Assembly (NCBI RefSeq): GCF_022394535.1 | Contig: NZ_CP089414.1 | Span: forward strand, 2,294,001-2,358,000 | Length of the DNA: 64,000 nucleotides | Source: Dyella terrae | Lineage (GTDB): Bacteria; Pseudomonadota; Gammaproteobacteria; Xanthomonadales; Rhodanobacteraceae | Direction of reading: 5' to 3' | In this document: positions 1 to 8,920 of the stretch, in pieces | Position numbering within the stretch: position 1 is the first letter of the stretch | How the letters are laid out: each line of letters starts with the position of its first letter | Notes under the pieces: model-generated | Seen by the model: the letters and a program-made list of their open reading frames with translations, nothing else | Told to the model about the DNA's origin: nothing | Database searches by the model: none | Program-made: the position numbers and the translations under genes

Positions 1-2
1 TG

Positions 3-2015
3 GGCGGGCGCGACCTGCGCATCGCCGCGGAACTGGTGCGCCTGCCCGATGGTGGTGAACTCGTGGCCATGGCGCCGCGCGCACTCATGAACATCGGCGA
101 TGCCGAGCAGGCCGGCCTACTCGGCGTGGGCAGCCGCGCGCGCCATCGGCTGCTGGTGGCAGGCCAGCCTTCCCCAGTACAGGACTGGCGGACCTGGGTG
201 GAAGCCCAGACCCTGCCGCAAGGCGCGGAGCTAATCACGCCGGAGCAAACTCAGGAACGCATGCGCAGCGCCTTCGACCGCGCCAGCGCCTTCCTGCGCC
301 TCACGGCACTGCTTTCCGCGTTGCTGGCCGGCGTCGCCATTGCGCTGGCCGCACAGCGCTATGCGCGTCGCAAGACCAACGAAGTGGCACTGCTGCGCGC
401 ACTCGGCACGCCACGCCGGCAAGTGCTGGGCCTGCTGGTCGGCACGCTGGGCTTGCTCGCCGTGCCTTCCGTGATTGTCGGCGCCCTGCTAGCGCTCGGT
501 ATGGCGCAGATCACCTGGGGCTTTGCCAGCGAACTGTTCTCTGCCATCCCGACCACGCTGCCCCTGGAGCCCGCCATCGCCGCTGCCGTCATGGGCTTGG
601 CGGTGCTCGCCGGCTTTGCGTTACCGCCGCTAGCGCGGCTTGCGGAGGTGCCACCGGTCGCTGTCTTCCGCGAAAGCGCGGCGCGACGCGTGCGCCGTTT
701 CGATGCGCTGTATCTCGTACCTGCCCTGGTAGCGCTGTTACTGATCTGGAGCCAGAGCGGCTCGGCCAAGCTGGCAGGCATCCTTGCCGTGAGCCTGCTG
801 GGTGTGGCCGTGGTCGCTGCCCTGCTCTCCGCCTTGCTGCTTTGGACAGCGCGACGCGTGGCGCCTGGAGCGCATCCTGCGCTACGCCTTGGGCTTGCTG
901 CACTGGCTCGCCGTCGCGGCATGAGCTTGCTGCAGGCCACGGCACTGAGCCTGGGGCTGGTCGCGCTGTTGCTGCTGGCTATCGTTGCACCGGCCTTGCT
1001 CGAAGGTTGGCGACGCGAACTGCCGGCCGACACACCCAACTGGTTCGTGCTCAACCTGCAGGACGATCAACGCGAAGGTTTCGAGCAGGCTCTTGCACGC
1101 ATCGGCGGCCAGAAGCTCAATATGGCCCCGCTTGCCGTGGGCAAGCTCACGGCCATCAACGGCCAGCCCATTGATCAGATGCACTTCAAGGACGAGCGCG
1201 CCAAGGACTGGTCCGACCGCCAACTGCGCCTGTCCTGGGCCAGCGATCTGCCACCGAGCAACGAGGTGATCGCCGGGCAATGGCACGGCGAGCATCCGGC
1301 CGACGCCGAAGTATCCATCGACACGATGTGGCGCGACATGTACGGCCTGAAGGTCGGCGACATGATGCGTTTCAACGTGGGCGAAGGCAGCATCGACGCG
1401 CGGGTAGGCAGCATCCGCAAGGTGGATTGGACGTCGTTCCGGGTGAATTTCTTCCTGGTGTTCGATCCGGCGCATGCCGCCTCGTTGCCACATACGTGGA
1501 TTGCCAGTTTCTACCTTCCGCGTGGACACGCCGAATCCCTGGCGCAACTCAGCCGTGATTACAGCAACCTCAGCCTGATCGACGTCGACGCCATGCTCGA
1601 CCGCGTGCGCGAGATCGTGAATCAGGTAAGCGGTGCCGTGCGCTGGGTGCTTGCTTTCAGCCTGCTCGCAGGCGCACTGGTACTTGCTGCCGCACTCGCG
1701 TCCAGCGCGCAGGAGCGTCGCCACGAAGCCGCCCTGCTGCGCACGCTGGGCGCGCGCCGCACGCAGCTGCGCATGGCGGCGGCCTGCGAATTCGGGCTGC
1801 TGGGACTCGTGGCGGGCCTCACTGCCGCATTCGGTGCGGCGGGCACCGGGCTGTGGCTAGGACATGCCATCTTCCACATCGAACATTTCGTTCCGCCACT
1901 GGGATCGCTGCTGCTGGCTGCCCTCGCTGCCGCCGTCGTGGTGATGATGCTGGGCCTGATTGGCACGGCGCGCGTCAGCCGCACATCGCCCATGCAGCTG
2001 CTAAGGGAAGCCTGA
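3..2015 (+). CDS. FtsX-like ABC transporter permease (5' end outside window)
   Basis: Membrane permease subunit of an FtsX/MacB-type ABC transporter, probably of the YbbP class that handles lipids or lipoproteins in the inner membrane. The frame is open to the window edge, so the N-terminus is missing; a GTG at 36 is only an internal candidate. The visible 659 residues contain two FtsX-type membrane units. The first has helices around residues 85-105, 130-155 and 180-205; the second lies near the C-terminus (about 540-655). Both carry the typical ALLRALG/ALLRTLGARR cytoplasmic motif. A large periplasmic domain (about 320-530) lies between them, with further helices at about 225-330. The stop is directly followed by the GTG of the next gene, so the two are probably co-transcribed. 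An ATPase partner is expected upstream. Confidence 0.85.
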   Translation, partial: GGRDLRIAAELVRLPDGGELVAMAPRALMNIGDAEQAGLLGVGSRARHRLLVAGQPSPVQDWRTWVEAQTLPQGAELITPEQTQERMRSAFDRASAFLRLTALLSALLAGVAIALAAQRYARRKTNEVALLRALGTPRRQVLGLLVGTLGLLAVPSVIVGALLALGMAQITWGFASELFSAIPTTLPLEPAIAAAVMGLAVLAGFALPPLARLAEVPPVAVFRESAARRVRRFDALYLVPALVALLLIWSQSGSAKLAGILAVSLLGVAVVAALLSALLLWTARRVAPGAHPALRLGLAALARRRGMSLLQATALSLGLVALLLLAIVAPALLEGWRRELPADTPNWFVLNLQDDQREGFEQALARIGGQKLNMAPLAVGKLTAINGQPIDQMHFKDERAKDWSDRQLRLSWASDLPPSNEVIAGQWHGEHPADAEVSIDTMWRDMYGLKVGDMMRFNVGEGSIDARVGSIRKVDWTSFRVNFFLVFDPAHAASLPHTWIASFYLPRGHAESLAQLSRDYSNLSLIDVDAMLDRVREIVNQVSGAVRWVLAFSLLAGALVLAAALASSAQERRHEAALLRTLGARRTQLRMAAACEFGLLGLVAGLTAAFGAAGTGLWLGHAIFHIEHFVPPLGSLLLAALAAAVVVMMLGLIGTARVSRTSPMQLLREA

Positions 2016-3125
2016 GTGCATTGGATCAAACGTGTTGCGCACGAACACCTGCTCATTGGCTTTGGGTTGCTGGCCATCGTGCTGGCGATCGTCGACCCGC
2101 ATCCGCTGGCCACTTACCAGCGCTGGCTGCAACTGCCAACGTTGGCCGGCCTGCTGGGGTTGATGATCTGTATCCAGGGCATCCGTGACAGCGGTCTGGT
2201 GCAACATGCCGCCGCAGCGCTGGTCGAGCGCGTGCACTCGTTGCGTGGCCTGGGCGTGTTGCTGGTAAGTGCAACGGCGTTGCTCTCAATGGTGCTCACC
2301 AATGACGTGAGCCTGTTCCTGCTGGTGCCACTGACGCTCGCCATCGGCACCATCTCCAATCTGCCCGTGATGCGCACGGTGGTGTTGGAGGCGCTGGCCG
2401 TCAACGCGGGTTCCACGCTCAGCCCCATCGGCAACCCGCAGAACCTGCTGTTATGGCAATACACGCATCTGCCCTTCATGGAGTTCGTGCAGAAGATGCT
2501 GCCGGCGTTCGGCACCATGTTTATCCTGCTGCTTCTGCTGACCGTGGCGTGGATGCCGCGTGGCCGCGTGATCCTGCATGCCAAGGACATCGATGGCCAT
2601 CCGGTATCGACCCCGCAGGCGATCCTGTCGGTGCTGGCGCTGGGCAGCATGGTGCTGATGATGGAGCACAACCACGCGGTGCTCGGTGCGCTGCTGCTGT
2701 TCGTGCCCTTCGCCCTGCTGGAGCGCGGCACGCTGCGCCGTGTGGACTGGTTTTTGCTGGCAACGTTTGCAGCAATCTTTCTGGGCTTGGGCCATTTTGC
2801 CGAGCTCGCGTGGGTACAACGCGGGCTGGAAAGCCTCGATCTGGAACATCCGCTCACGCTTTACGCCAGCGGCATCCTCGCCTCGCAGCTAATCAGCAAC
2901 GTTCCGGCTACCGTGCTGCTGCTACGCCACGCACCTGACCCGATGGCGCTGGCTGTCGCGGTGAACGTGGGTGGTTTCGGCGTAGCCATTGGCTCACTCG
3001 CCAACCTGATCGCTCTGCGCCTTGCGAGGCAGCCGCGCGGTGCGCGGCTGCTGCATGTGGTGTCCATACCGTTTCTGCTGGTGTGCGCGCCGCTGGTCTA
3101 TTTCGTGTATCACTGGATCAGCTGA
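2016..3125 (+). CDS. SLC13/ArsB-superfamily permease
   Basis: Integral membrane carrier of the ion-transporter superfamily (ArsB, NhaD and citrate/dicarboxylate carriers). It is 369 residues with about ten hydrophobic segments. The central signature GSTLSPIGNPQNLLLW resembles the conserved asparagine/glycine hairpin of this superfamily, and a second NVPATVLLL segment near residue 295 matches the second half-repeat. The start is a GTG immediately after the TGA of the upstream permease gene, which suggests translational coupling. The substrate (inorganic anion, arsenite, organic acid or sodium/proton exchange) cannot be read from the sequence. Confidence 0.75.
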   Translation: MHWIKRVAHEHLLIGFGLLAIVLAIVDPHPLATYQRWLQLPTLAGLLGLMICIQGIRDSGLVQHAAAALVERVHSLRGLGVLLVSATALLSMVLTNDVSLFLLVPLTLAIGTISNLPVMRTVVLEALAVNAGSTLSPIGNPQNLLLWQYTHLPFMEFVQKMLPAFGTMFILLLLLTVAWMPRGRVILHAKDIDGHPVSTPQAILSVLALGSMVLMMEHNHAVLGALLLFVPFALLERGTLRRVDWFLLATFAAIFLGLGHFAELAWVQRGLESLDLEHPLTLYASGILASQLISNVPATVLLLRHAPDPMALAVAVNVGGFGVAIGSLANLIALRLARQPRGARLLHVVSIPFLLVCAPLVYFVYHWIS

Positions 3126-3149
3126 TCAGCCAGCGCGGCGCGTACCCCG

Positions 3150-3920
3150 TCAGTCGTCGCGGTCGTGCGGCACGCTCACCTTACCCTTGACACCGGAATG
3201 GCTAACGTCGCCGCTACCTTTGGCGCCCAGCGTGAGGTCGCCTTGCACATCGCGCACCACCAGGTCGCCCGAACCCAAGGTATCCACGCGCACGTTGCCG
3301 CTCACGTTGCGGAGACCGACGTCGCCCGAACCAATGCTGCCCACGCGGGCATCGCCACGGACGCCATTGACCTTCAGGTCGCCGGAGCCGATGGAGCCGG
3401 CATCGAGGCTACCCACGTCATTCGCGTCGATATCACCCGAACCCACGCTCAAGGCGAGCGGGCCAGCGATCTTGCTGACGTGCAGGTCACCCGAACCCAC
3501 CTGCGTGCTCAATCGCTGCAGGCCCATCGCCCAGGCATCACCCGAACCGATATTGAGCACGACCGGCATCTGTACGGGCACCTGCATGTCCAACTTCAGG
3601 CTGGTCGAACTGTGGCCAAACAGCGAGATATTGATGTGCGAACGACCGCCGACCTCCACGATCAGGCGATCGCCCTCGCGGCGCTGGGTCACGGTCAAGT
3701 CATCCAGCAACTTCGGATCGGACGCACAGGCACGCCCCGTCACAATGCCCCCGCTGCCACTCGCGCCGGAGAGATGCAGGTCATAGCTATGCAGGTCCAC
3801 CTCTACCTCGCGCACACCCTGAAGATCGAGCGTGAGATTGCGCGGGGCTTGGTACTGGCAGTCATCGGCGTAGGACGCCAGTGGAGCGAGCAACAGGATT
3901 GCTAGGATCAGACGGCGCAT
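3150..3920 (-). CDS. Exported GSGD-repeat protein (DUF4097/DUF2807-like)
   Basis: A 256-residue protein with a clear signal peptide (hydrophobic LILAILLLAPLAS, cut near residue 19). The mature part contains seven GSGD motifs spaced 17-19 residues apart from about residue 125 to the C-terminus, the pattern of a right-handed beta-helix with one motif per turn. This resembles the DUF4097/DUF2807 putative adhesin families, whose biochemical role is not established. A GAGGA ribosome site lies seven bases before the ATG. The gene converges on the permease gene with a 24-bp gap. Location is probably periplasm or cell surface; no catalytic residues are recognisable. Confidence 0.7.
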   Translation of the reverse strand: MRRLILAILLLAPLASYADDCQYQAPRNLTLDLQGVREVEVDLHSYDLHLSGASGSGGIVTGRACASDPKLLDDLTVTQRREGDRLIVEVGGRSHINISLFGHSSTSLKLDMQVPVQMPVVLNIGSGDAWAMGLQRLSTQVGSGDLHVSKIAGPLALSVGSGDIDANDVGSLDAGSIGSGDLKVNGVRGDARVGSIGSGDVGLRNVSGNVRVDTLGSGDLVVRDVQGDLTLGAKGSGDVSHSGVKGKVSVPHDRDD

Positions 3921-4070
3921 AGATGGTTCCTCATTGGCTGGATAACGCTTTGATGGCCCAGGACGACAAAAGGTTTAGAGGCTACAAACAGGCTCTTGCA
4001 GACCCCATCGTCAACCCGCGCCGCCAAACGACGTTTGAGACTTCACGAACCGACGTGGAGTCACCCTGCC

Positions 4071-4622
4071 ATGCAGCGCAAAACATTGCTCGCCACCGTA
4101 CTCGTCCTGGCGGTTATCGGAGCGGCCTCGCTGGTTATCGCCCAAGACGGCGCGCCGAGCGCACCGCCGGCCAAGAACGCAGCTGGCAAGACGGAACCCA
4201 TGGCGCATGACGGTATGGCCGACTTCATGGGTGGTCCGGACTTCGGTGGCCCTGGTCCGGGCCCGGGCTTTGGTCGCCCCGGTTTTGGCCGCATGGGCTT
4301 CGACGCACCCGAATCACCGGTGATCGGCGACCTCACCGCCCTGGAGCGCCTGTACCGGGAAAGCGGTCGCACCAAGGAGCTTCCGGCCCTTTACAACGAC
4401 GTGCTGTCCAAGTCGCAGGACCCACGCGTGCGCACCTATGCGTATCACCAGTTGGCCCGCGTGCAGTCGGCGCCAGCCAACACCGACCAAGCCATTGCCA
4501 CGCTGCGCAAGAGCCTCGACGAGAACCTGAGTAACGAGGCGAAGAAGCGCGCCGAGCTCGACAAGATGCGTAGCGATTGGGAACAGCGCCACAGCCAGGC
4601 CAAGCCGGCGCCCCAATCCTAA
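4071..4622 (+). CDS. Small exported protein, Gly/Pro/Phe-rich N-terminal region
   Basis: I do not recognise the family. The chosen ATG has GGAG ten bases upstream and begins a good signal peptide (MQRKTLLATVLVLAVIGAAS, cut near the AQD at about residue 27). The 75-bp longer in-frame extension lacks a ribosome site. After the signal comes a low-complexity stretch rich in GGPDFGGPGPGPGFGRPGFG (residues about 55-75), then a helical C-terminal half of about 100 residues. The helical half looks like a small TPR-type fold (LYRESGRTKELPALYNDVLSKSQ...). It is a single gene with a strong terminator directly behind it. Confidence 0.65.
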   Translation: MQRKTLLATVLVLAVIGAASLVIAQDGAPSAPPAKNAAGKTEPMAHDGMADFMGGPDFGGPGPGPGFGRPGFGRMGFDAPESPVIGDLTALERLYRESGRTKELPALYNDVLSKSQDPRVRTYAYHQLARVQSAPANTDQAIATLRKSLDENLSNEAKKRAELDKMRSDWEQRHSQAKPAPQS

Positions 4623-4674
4623 GAAATCAGATAACAAGAAAAGCGGCACTGCCGTTAGGCAGCGCCATGCCCTG

Positions 4675-4710
4675 AGGCACGGGAACCCCAGAGCCCGTGC
4701 CTCCTTTTTA
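4675..4710 (+). terminator. Rho-independent terminator
   Basis: A ten-base-pair stem (GAGGCACGGG paired with CCCGTGCCTC) with a ten-base loop is followed by CTTTTT. It closes the small exported-protein gene and separates it from the convergent mazG. Confidence 0.85.
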
Positions 4711-4728
4711 TCCTTCGCTGAAGCTACC

Positions 4729-5544
4729 TCAGGCGACCGGTTTTTCCTGCTGCTTGGCGCGTTGCCACAGCATTTCCTGGCAGGCTAGATCCTGCTCGGG
4801 CAGGGGCTTGCCATCGGCATGCGCCAGTTGCTCCATCGCGCGGAAGCGTCGTTCGAACTTGGCGTTCGCATGGCGCAATGCCTGGGAGAAATCCACGCCC
4901 GCATGCCGGGCAAGATTCACCACGACGAACAGAACGTCACCGATCTCGTCCTGCAGACGATGCCTGTCGCGACCGTTGGCGAACTCGGCGCGTACCTCGC
5001 CGACCTCTTCCAGCAACTTGTCCAGCACGGGCTGTTCATCGGGCCAGTCAAAGCCGACCCGAGCAGCGCGTTCCTGTAATTTCAGCGCTCGCTTCCATTC
5101 GGGTAGTCCGCGTGAAACGCCGGCCAGCGCGCTGTCGTCGTGCTCTTCGCCCTTGGCGGCGCGTTCGGCGGCCTTGATATCGTCCCAGGCCTGCTTCTGC
5201 GCATCGAGATCGTCATAGCGCTCATCACCGAAGACATGCGGATGACGCCGCCGCATCTTCTCGCTGATCGCATGCGCCACGTCGGAGAACTCGAACAAGC
5301 TCGCCTCTTTCGCCATCTGCGCGTGGAAGACCACCTGTAACAACAAGTCGCCCAATTCATCGCGCAGGTCATGCCAATCCTTGCGATCGATGGCATCCGC
5401 CACCTCGTACGCCTCTTCGATGGTGTACGGCGCAATAGTGGAGAAATCCTGCTGCACGTCCCAGGGGCAACCGTTCTTCGGATCGCGCAGGCGCGTCATG
5501 ATCGCGAGCAGGTCGTCCATGTCGTGTCGGCGCGCGTCGCTCAT
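4729..5544 (-). CDS. mazG: Nucleoside triphosphate pyrophosphohydrolase MazG
   Basis: Hydrolyses (d)NTPs to NMP and pyrophosphate in the cytoplasm and helps clear aberrant nucleotides. The 271-residue length is usual for two-domain MazG. The first domain shows NGCPWDVQQDF and the metal-binding helices EEAYEVADAI and DELGDLLLQVVFHAQ. The second shows EEVGEVRAEF and DEIGDVLFVVVNLARH. It is the last gene of a minus-strand operon; its ATG overlaps the TGA of cysQ by four bases (ATGA). Confidence 0.93.
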   Translation of the reverse strand: MSDARRHDMDDLLAIMTRLRDPKNGCPWDVQQDFSTIAPYTIEEAYEVADAIDRKDWHDLRDELGDLLLQVVFHAQMAKEASLFEFSDVAHAISEKMRRRHPHVFGDERYDDLDAQKQAWDDIKAAERAAKGEEHDDSALAGVSRGLPEWKRALKLQERAARVGFDWPDEQPVLDKLLEEVGEVRAEFANGRDRHRLQDEIGDVLFVVVNLARHAGVDFSQALRHANAKFERRFRAMEQLAHADGKPLPEQDLACQEMLWQRAKQQEKPVA

Positions 5545-6368
5545 GAGGCGTCCATATCCGCCGACTGCAAGCGTGCTTTCCAGTCGATGGAGACGTCGCC
5601 TACGGCGATGAATTCCGGATTGATCAGCGAATCGCCACGGTTGTAGCGCAACGGCTCACCCGCAAGGTCGAGTACGGCCCCACCGGCTTCCTCCAGCACG
5701 CTCTGCGCTGCCGCAGTATCCCATTCACTGGTAGCGCCTCGACGCAAATAGACGTCCGCATCGCCACGCGCTACCACGCAGAATTTCAGCGATGAGCCCA
5801 GCGGCGTCGACGCGTAGTCGTCACCGATCAACTGCTGCAGCAAAGCCGCGCCCGAGCCACCGTGCGAGCGGCTGCCAGCTACGGTGGCGGGCTCCGCCAT
5901 ACGTCGCGTACCGATACGCTGCCAGGCACCACCCGTCTCGCGCTGCAACCAGGCACCCTCGCCGCGTGCCGCGACATAGAGCTCGCCGGTGACCGGCGCC
6001 AGCACCACGCCAAGCACAGGCTGATGGTTCTCGATGAGTGCGATGTTCACGGTGAACTCGCCATTGCGCTTGATGAACTCGCGCGTGCCGTCCAGCGGAT
6101 CGACCAGCCAATAGCGTTGCCACTCGCGACGCTGCGACCACGGTGCGGCGCGGGCCTCCTCGGAAATCACCGGAAGGATGTCATCCAGCGTAGCAAGACC
6201 CGCCGTAATCACGCGTTGCGCGGCAAGGTCAGCGGCGGTGACCGGCGAATGATCCTGCTTGCGTTCGACTTCGAAGTCTTCACCATAAACAACGAGGATG
6301 GCCTCGGCGGCGTCACGGGCGATCGCAGCGATCTGCTGCAGCAGCTTGGAAAAGGGGGCTTGAGTCAT
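5541..6368 (-). CDS. cysQ: 3'(2'),5'-bisphosphate nucleotidase CysQ
   Basis: Removes the 3'-phosphate of PAP, the by-product of sulfate assimilation. It belongs to the inositol-monophosphatase fold family. Seen: the metal-site motifs PVISEEAR, DPLDGTREFIKRNGEFTVNIAL and SEWDTAAAQSVLEEAGG, all intact. I place the start at the ATG beginning MTQAPFSKLL, giving 275 residues, the usual length. The longer in-frame extension runs into nudE, which overlaps this ATG by the ATGA tetranucleotide. nudE, cysQ and mazG form a translationally coupled set acting on nucleotides. Confidence 0.9.
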   Translation of the reverse strand: MTQAPFSKLLQQIAAIARDAAEAILVVYGEDFEVERKQDHSPVTAADLAAQRVITAGLATLDDILPVISEEARAAPWSQRREWQRYWLVDPLDGTREFIKRNGEFTVNIALIENHQPVLGVVLAPVTGELYVAARGEGAWLQRETGGAWQRIGTRRMAEPATVAGSRSHGGSGAALLQQLIGDDYASTPLGSSLKFCVVARGDADVYLRRGATSEWDTAAAQSVLEEAGGAVLDLAGEPLRYNRGDSLINPEFIAVGDVSIDWKARLQSADMDAS

Positions 6369-6922
6369 GTCGGCGAAAAGCGGCCCGCAAGATACTCGCG
6401 TGCCATAAAGAGGGCTGCAATGGAACGGCCTTCGGTGACGTCGTCCCGCGCGATCAGCACGTGCAGATCGGCGAGCTTCCATGGGACCACTTCCAGCTCT
6501 TCGGGCTCATCACCCTCGAGGCGTTCCGGGTATAGATCCTGCGCGAGCACCACGTGCGCCATGTGCGTCATGTACGAAGGCGACAACGACAGGTTGTGCA
6601 GAATTTTGAGCTTGCGCGCGCCGTAGCCGACCTCCTCCTTGAGTTCGCGGTCAGCCCCCTGCTCCACGGTCTCGTCACGATCAAGTCGCCCCTTGGGCAA
6701 GCTTAGTTCGTACCGTCCCACGCCGGCGCCGTACTCGCGCACAAGCAGCACGGTCTCGTCATCGATCATCGGCACGATGATGACGGCGCCGAGTCCACCG
6801 CCCTTCAGGCGCTCATAGGTGCGGCGCTCTCCGTTGGAGAACTCCAGGTCGAGCTGCTCGACGCGCAGGAAGCTGCTGTCGTGCACGTCCCGGGTGGCAT
6901 GGATGATCGGTGGCTTTGGCAT
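6365..6922 (-). CDS. nudE: ADP compounds hydrolase NudE (Nudix family)
   Basis: Hydrolyses ADP-ribose, NADH-type and related ADP compounds. The 185-residue protein has a complete Nudix box: Gly, Glu, then RELKEEVG in the fragment GRLDRDETVEQGADRELKEE (residues about 97-118). It also has the family's N-terminal ERRTYERLKGGGLGAVIIVP strand region. It sits in the operon between a small membrane protein gene (21-bp gap) and cysQ (4-bp overlap). The neighbourhood with cysQ is commonly seen in gammaproteobacteria and supports the NudE call over other Nudix subfamilies. Confidence 0.88.
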   Translation of the reverse strand: MPKPPIIHATRDVHDSSFLRVEQLDLEFSNGERRTYERLKGGGLGAVIIVPMIDDETVLLVREYGAGVGRYELSLPKGRLDRDETVEQGADRELKEEVGYGARKLKILHNLSLSPSYMTHMAHVVLAQDLYPERLEGDEPEELEVVPWKLADLHVLIARDDVTEGRSIAALFMAREYLAGRFSPT

Positions 6923-6943
6923 CGGGCGATTGTAGCGCGGGGG

Positions 6944-7285
6944 TCAGGGGGGCGGCGGCGCGTGATGGCGACCGGAGAAGGCGGCCCAGATCATCAGGCC
7001 GAGAGCGATGGCATGCAGCAGGCTGCTGACCAAGGCCCAGGACGTAGCAAGCACCTGGATGGCGGAAGAAGTGCCCTCATGCATCAAGTGAGGGATATAC
7101 CAGCCACTCATCACCGAATGCGCGACGAGAAGCAACACCTGCAGCACGCAGGCCACCAGCATCAACAAAGCCGATTTGCGCGCCCTGGACCAGTACACGC
7201 CGGCCATCACGATGCCGACGACGCAGGCAACGAATACGGGCGCGGTGCCAATGAGGATGGAGTAGATCGGAATCAGGTCTTCCAT
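6944..7285 (-). CDS. Small integral membrane protein, unknown
   Basis: I do not recognise a family. The 113-residue protein has three clear hydrophobic segments (about residues 8-32, 38-62 and 80-103) and a short proline-rich, His-containing tail (RHHAPPPP). It lies nine bases after the hisN-like pseudogene and 21 bases before nudE on the same strand, so it is most likely part of that operon. No motif suggests an enzymatic role. Confidence 0.6.
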   Translation of the reverse strand: MEDLIPIYSILIGTAPVFVACVVGIVMAGVYWSRARKSALLMLVACVLQVLLLVAHSVMSGWYIPHLMHEGTSSAIQVLATSWALVSSLLHAIALGLMIWAAFSGRHHAPPPP

Positions 7286-7294
7286 GACGGTTTC

Positions 7295-8076
7295 TCAGTG
7301 AGAGGTGGAAAATCGGTCAAGTGCCAGCGCGTGGATGGCAGGCGTTCCCGCCAGCACGCTGGTGGTGTCTAGCGTAAGCGCCTTGCCGGCGAGGTCCGTG
7401 AATACGCCGCCCGCCTCCCGCACGATAACGGCCAACGCGGCCACGTCCAGGATGCTGACATCCGACTCGATCACCAGGTCTAGCCCGCCGCGCGCCAGCA
7501 AGTGGTAGTGGCAGAAATCACCGTAGCCACGGATGCGGTTGCTGTCGCGAATCATCGCGCCCAACGCGGCCCAGCGCGCGTCCTTGGTCAGGGTCTTGAT
7601 GTTGCCGGTGGAAAGGGAGGCCTTGGCCATATCTCGGGTGTCGGCCACGTGGACGCGCTCACCGTTGAACCACGCGCCACCGTCTTTGCTCGCCCACATG
7701 GTCTCGCCGTAGACCGGTGCGCTCGACACGCCGAGCACCAGTTCGCCACGATGCAGCAGCGCGATCTGTGTAGAGAAAATGGCGTGCGGCGCACGAAGCT
7801 CTTGGTGCCGTCCAAGGGGTCGACCATCCACAGCAAGTCATTGCCCTGGTCGTCACGGCCGAACTCTTCGCCAAAGATCGATGCCTCGGGCAGCGCTTTT
7901 TGCAGGATCTCGCGAATGGCCAACTCTGCTTCGCGATCCGCCGCCGTCACCGGCGTGTCGTCGCTCTTGAGTTCCACCGCCACACCCTTGCGCCAGTAGT
8001 GCCGCAGCACCACGCCAGCGGCTTCCGCGGCTTCGCGCGCGGCGTCCAGCGCCTTGGACAAGTTCAGTTCGCTCAT
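7295..8076 (-). pseudogene. HisN-like inositol-monophosphatase-family phosphatase, frameshifted
   Basis: The N-terminal half (start MSELNLSKALDAARE) and C-terminal half lie in two frames. The first frame holds PVTAADREAELAIREIL, FGEEFGRD and WMVDPLDGTKSFVRRTPF. The second holds FSTQIALLHRGELVLGVSSAP, RGYGDFCHYHLLARGG and SDVSILDVAALAVIVREAGG. The break is at a run of four A on the plus strand (7776-7779). One more A would restore an intact protein of 260 residues with PFFSTQIAL across the join, the expected family sequence and length. The family points to histidinol-phosphatase or a related sugar/inositol phosphatase. The start overlaps the gspN stop by ATGA. It may be a real mutation or a homopolymer sequencing error. 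Confidence 0.85.
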
Positions 8077-8858
8077 CGTTTCTCCCCGCGGAGGGCGGCT
8101 GCGAGACCACCACTGTAGTTGATGTGCGTGACGCCATCGGTATCGGTGGTGCCAAAAGCGGCTAGCCAGCGCTGAAGTTCCGGATGTTGCCCTCTGGGCG
8201 CGGTGACGGCAGTGAAACGCCGCGCGAGAGGACTGAGCTGCAGGCGACCGTCGACGCGCAACGGGCCGTTGCCATCGTCCTGCACGTGCCCTTCGATCAC
8301 GCCATTCACCGCCTGCAGTTCCGCACGCAGATCGCCCAGCGGGAGCTCGCCCAGCGCGACCGTGCGGAGCGCTGCTGCCTGCCATTGCACGTGGGCATCG
8401 AGGCTCCCAGGCCAACCACCGCGCAACTGGAGATGAGCGGCCGTCGCGCGAAGCGTGCCGCGCGGCCATCCGCCCAGCACCATGGGGCCGGCGCCGAGAA
8501 CGTCCAGGTCAACGCGCATTTGGACGTCCGTCCAGGTAGCCTCGGCGGCCTGCTTTCCCGTCATGTTGCCCGCGAAATCCACGCGGGAGCCATGCAGTTC
8601 CACATGCAACCGGTTGTCACCCAATAGGGCGGCACGTGAAAGCTGCCATTGCAGCTCGCCCAGGTTCTCGCCCTTGGCAGACAACAATTTTCCCGCCTTG
8701 CCATCCCATAGCAGGCCACTGACGTCCTGCAATTGCGCACCGTTCAGCCGACTCTCCAGCCACGGCATGGCCCAACGGGCCGGCAGGAACCAAAGCAGCA
8801 CGAAAACCGCCAGCAACAAGGCCACCAGGCCCATAAGTGCAATACGCCAGACCTTCAA
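8073..8858 (-). CDS. gspN: Type II secretion system protein N-like
   Basis: Bitopic inner-membrane protein of the GspN family. It has one N-terminal membrane segment (residues about 7-28, ALMGLVALLLAVFVLLWFLPARW) and a periplasmic domain with the family pattern around NGAQLQDVSGLLWDGKAGKL. At 261 residues it has the usual length. In xanthomonads gspN/xpsN usually sits within the general secretion operon. Here no other gsp gene is visible and it leads a nucleotide-hydrolase operon, so the rest of the secretion system, if present, is elsewhere. It is divergent from bioA across 62 bp. Confidence 0.8.
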   Translation of the reverse strand: MKVWRIALMGLVALLLAVFVLLWFLPARWAMPWLESRLNGAQLQDVSGLLWDGKAGKLLSAKGENLGELQWQLSRAALLGDNRLHVELHGSRVDFAGNMTGKQAAEATWTDVQMRVDLDVLGAGPMVLGGWPRGTLRATAAHLQLRGGWPGSLDAHVQWQAAALRTVALGELPLGDLRAELQAVNGVIEGHVQDDGNGPLRVDGRLQLSPLARRFTAVTAPRGQHPELQRWLAAFGTTDTDGVTHINYSGGLAAALRGEKR

Positions 8859-8920
8859 CTCGGCTCCCAGACAGGACGCGGGACTTGAGCGTGCATGCTC
8901 GAAACCCCGATCATAGCCCG

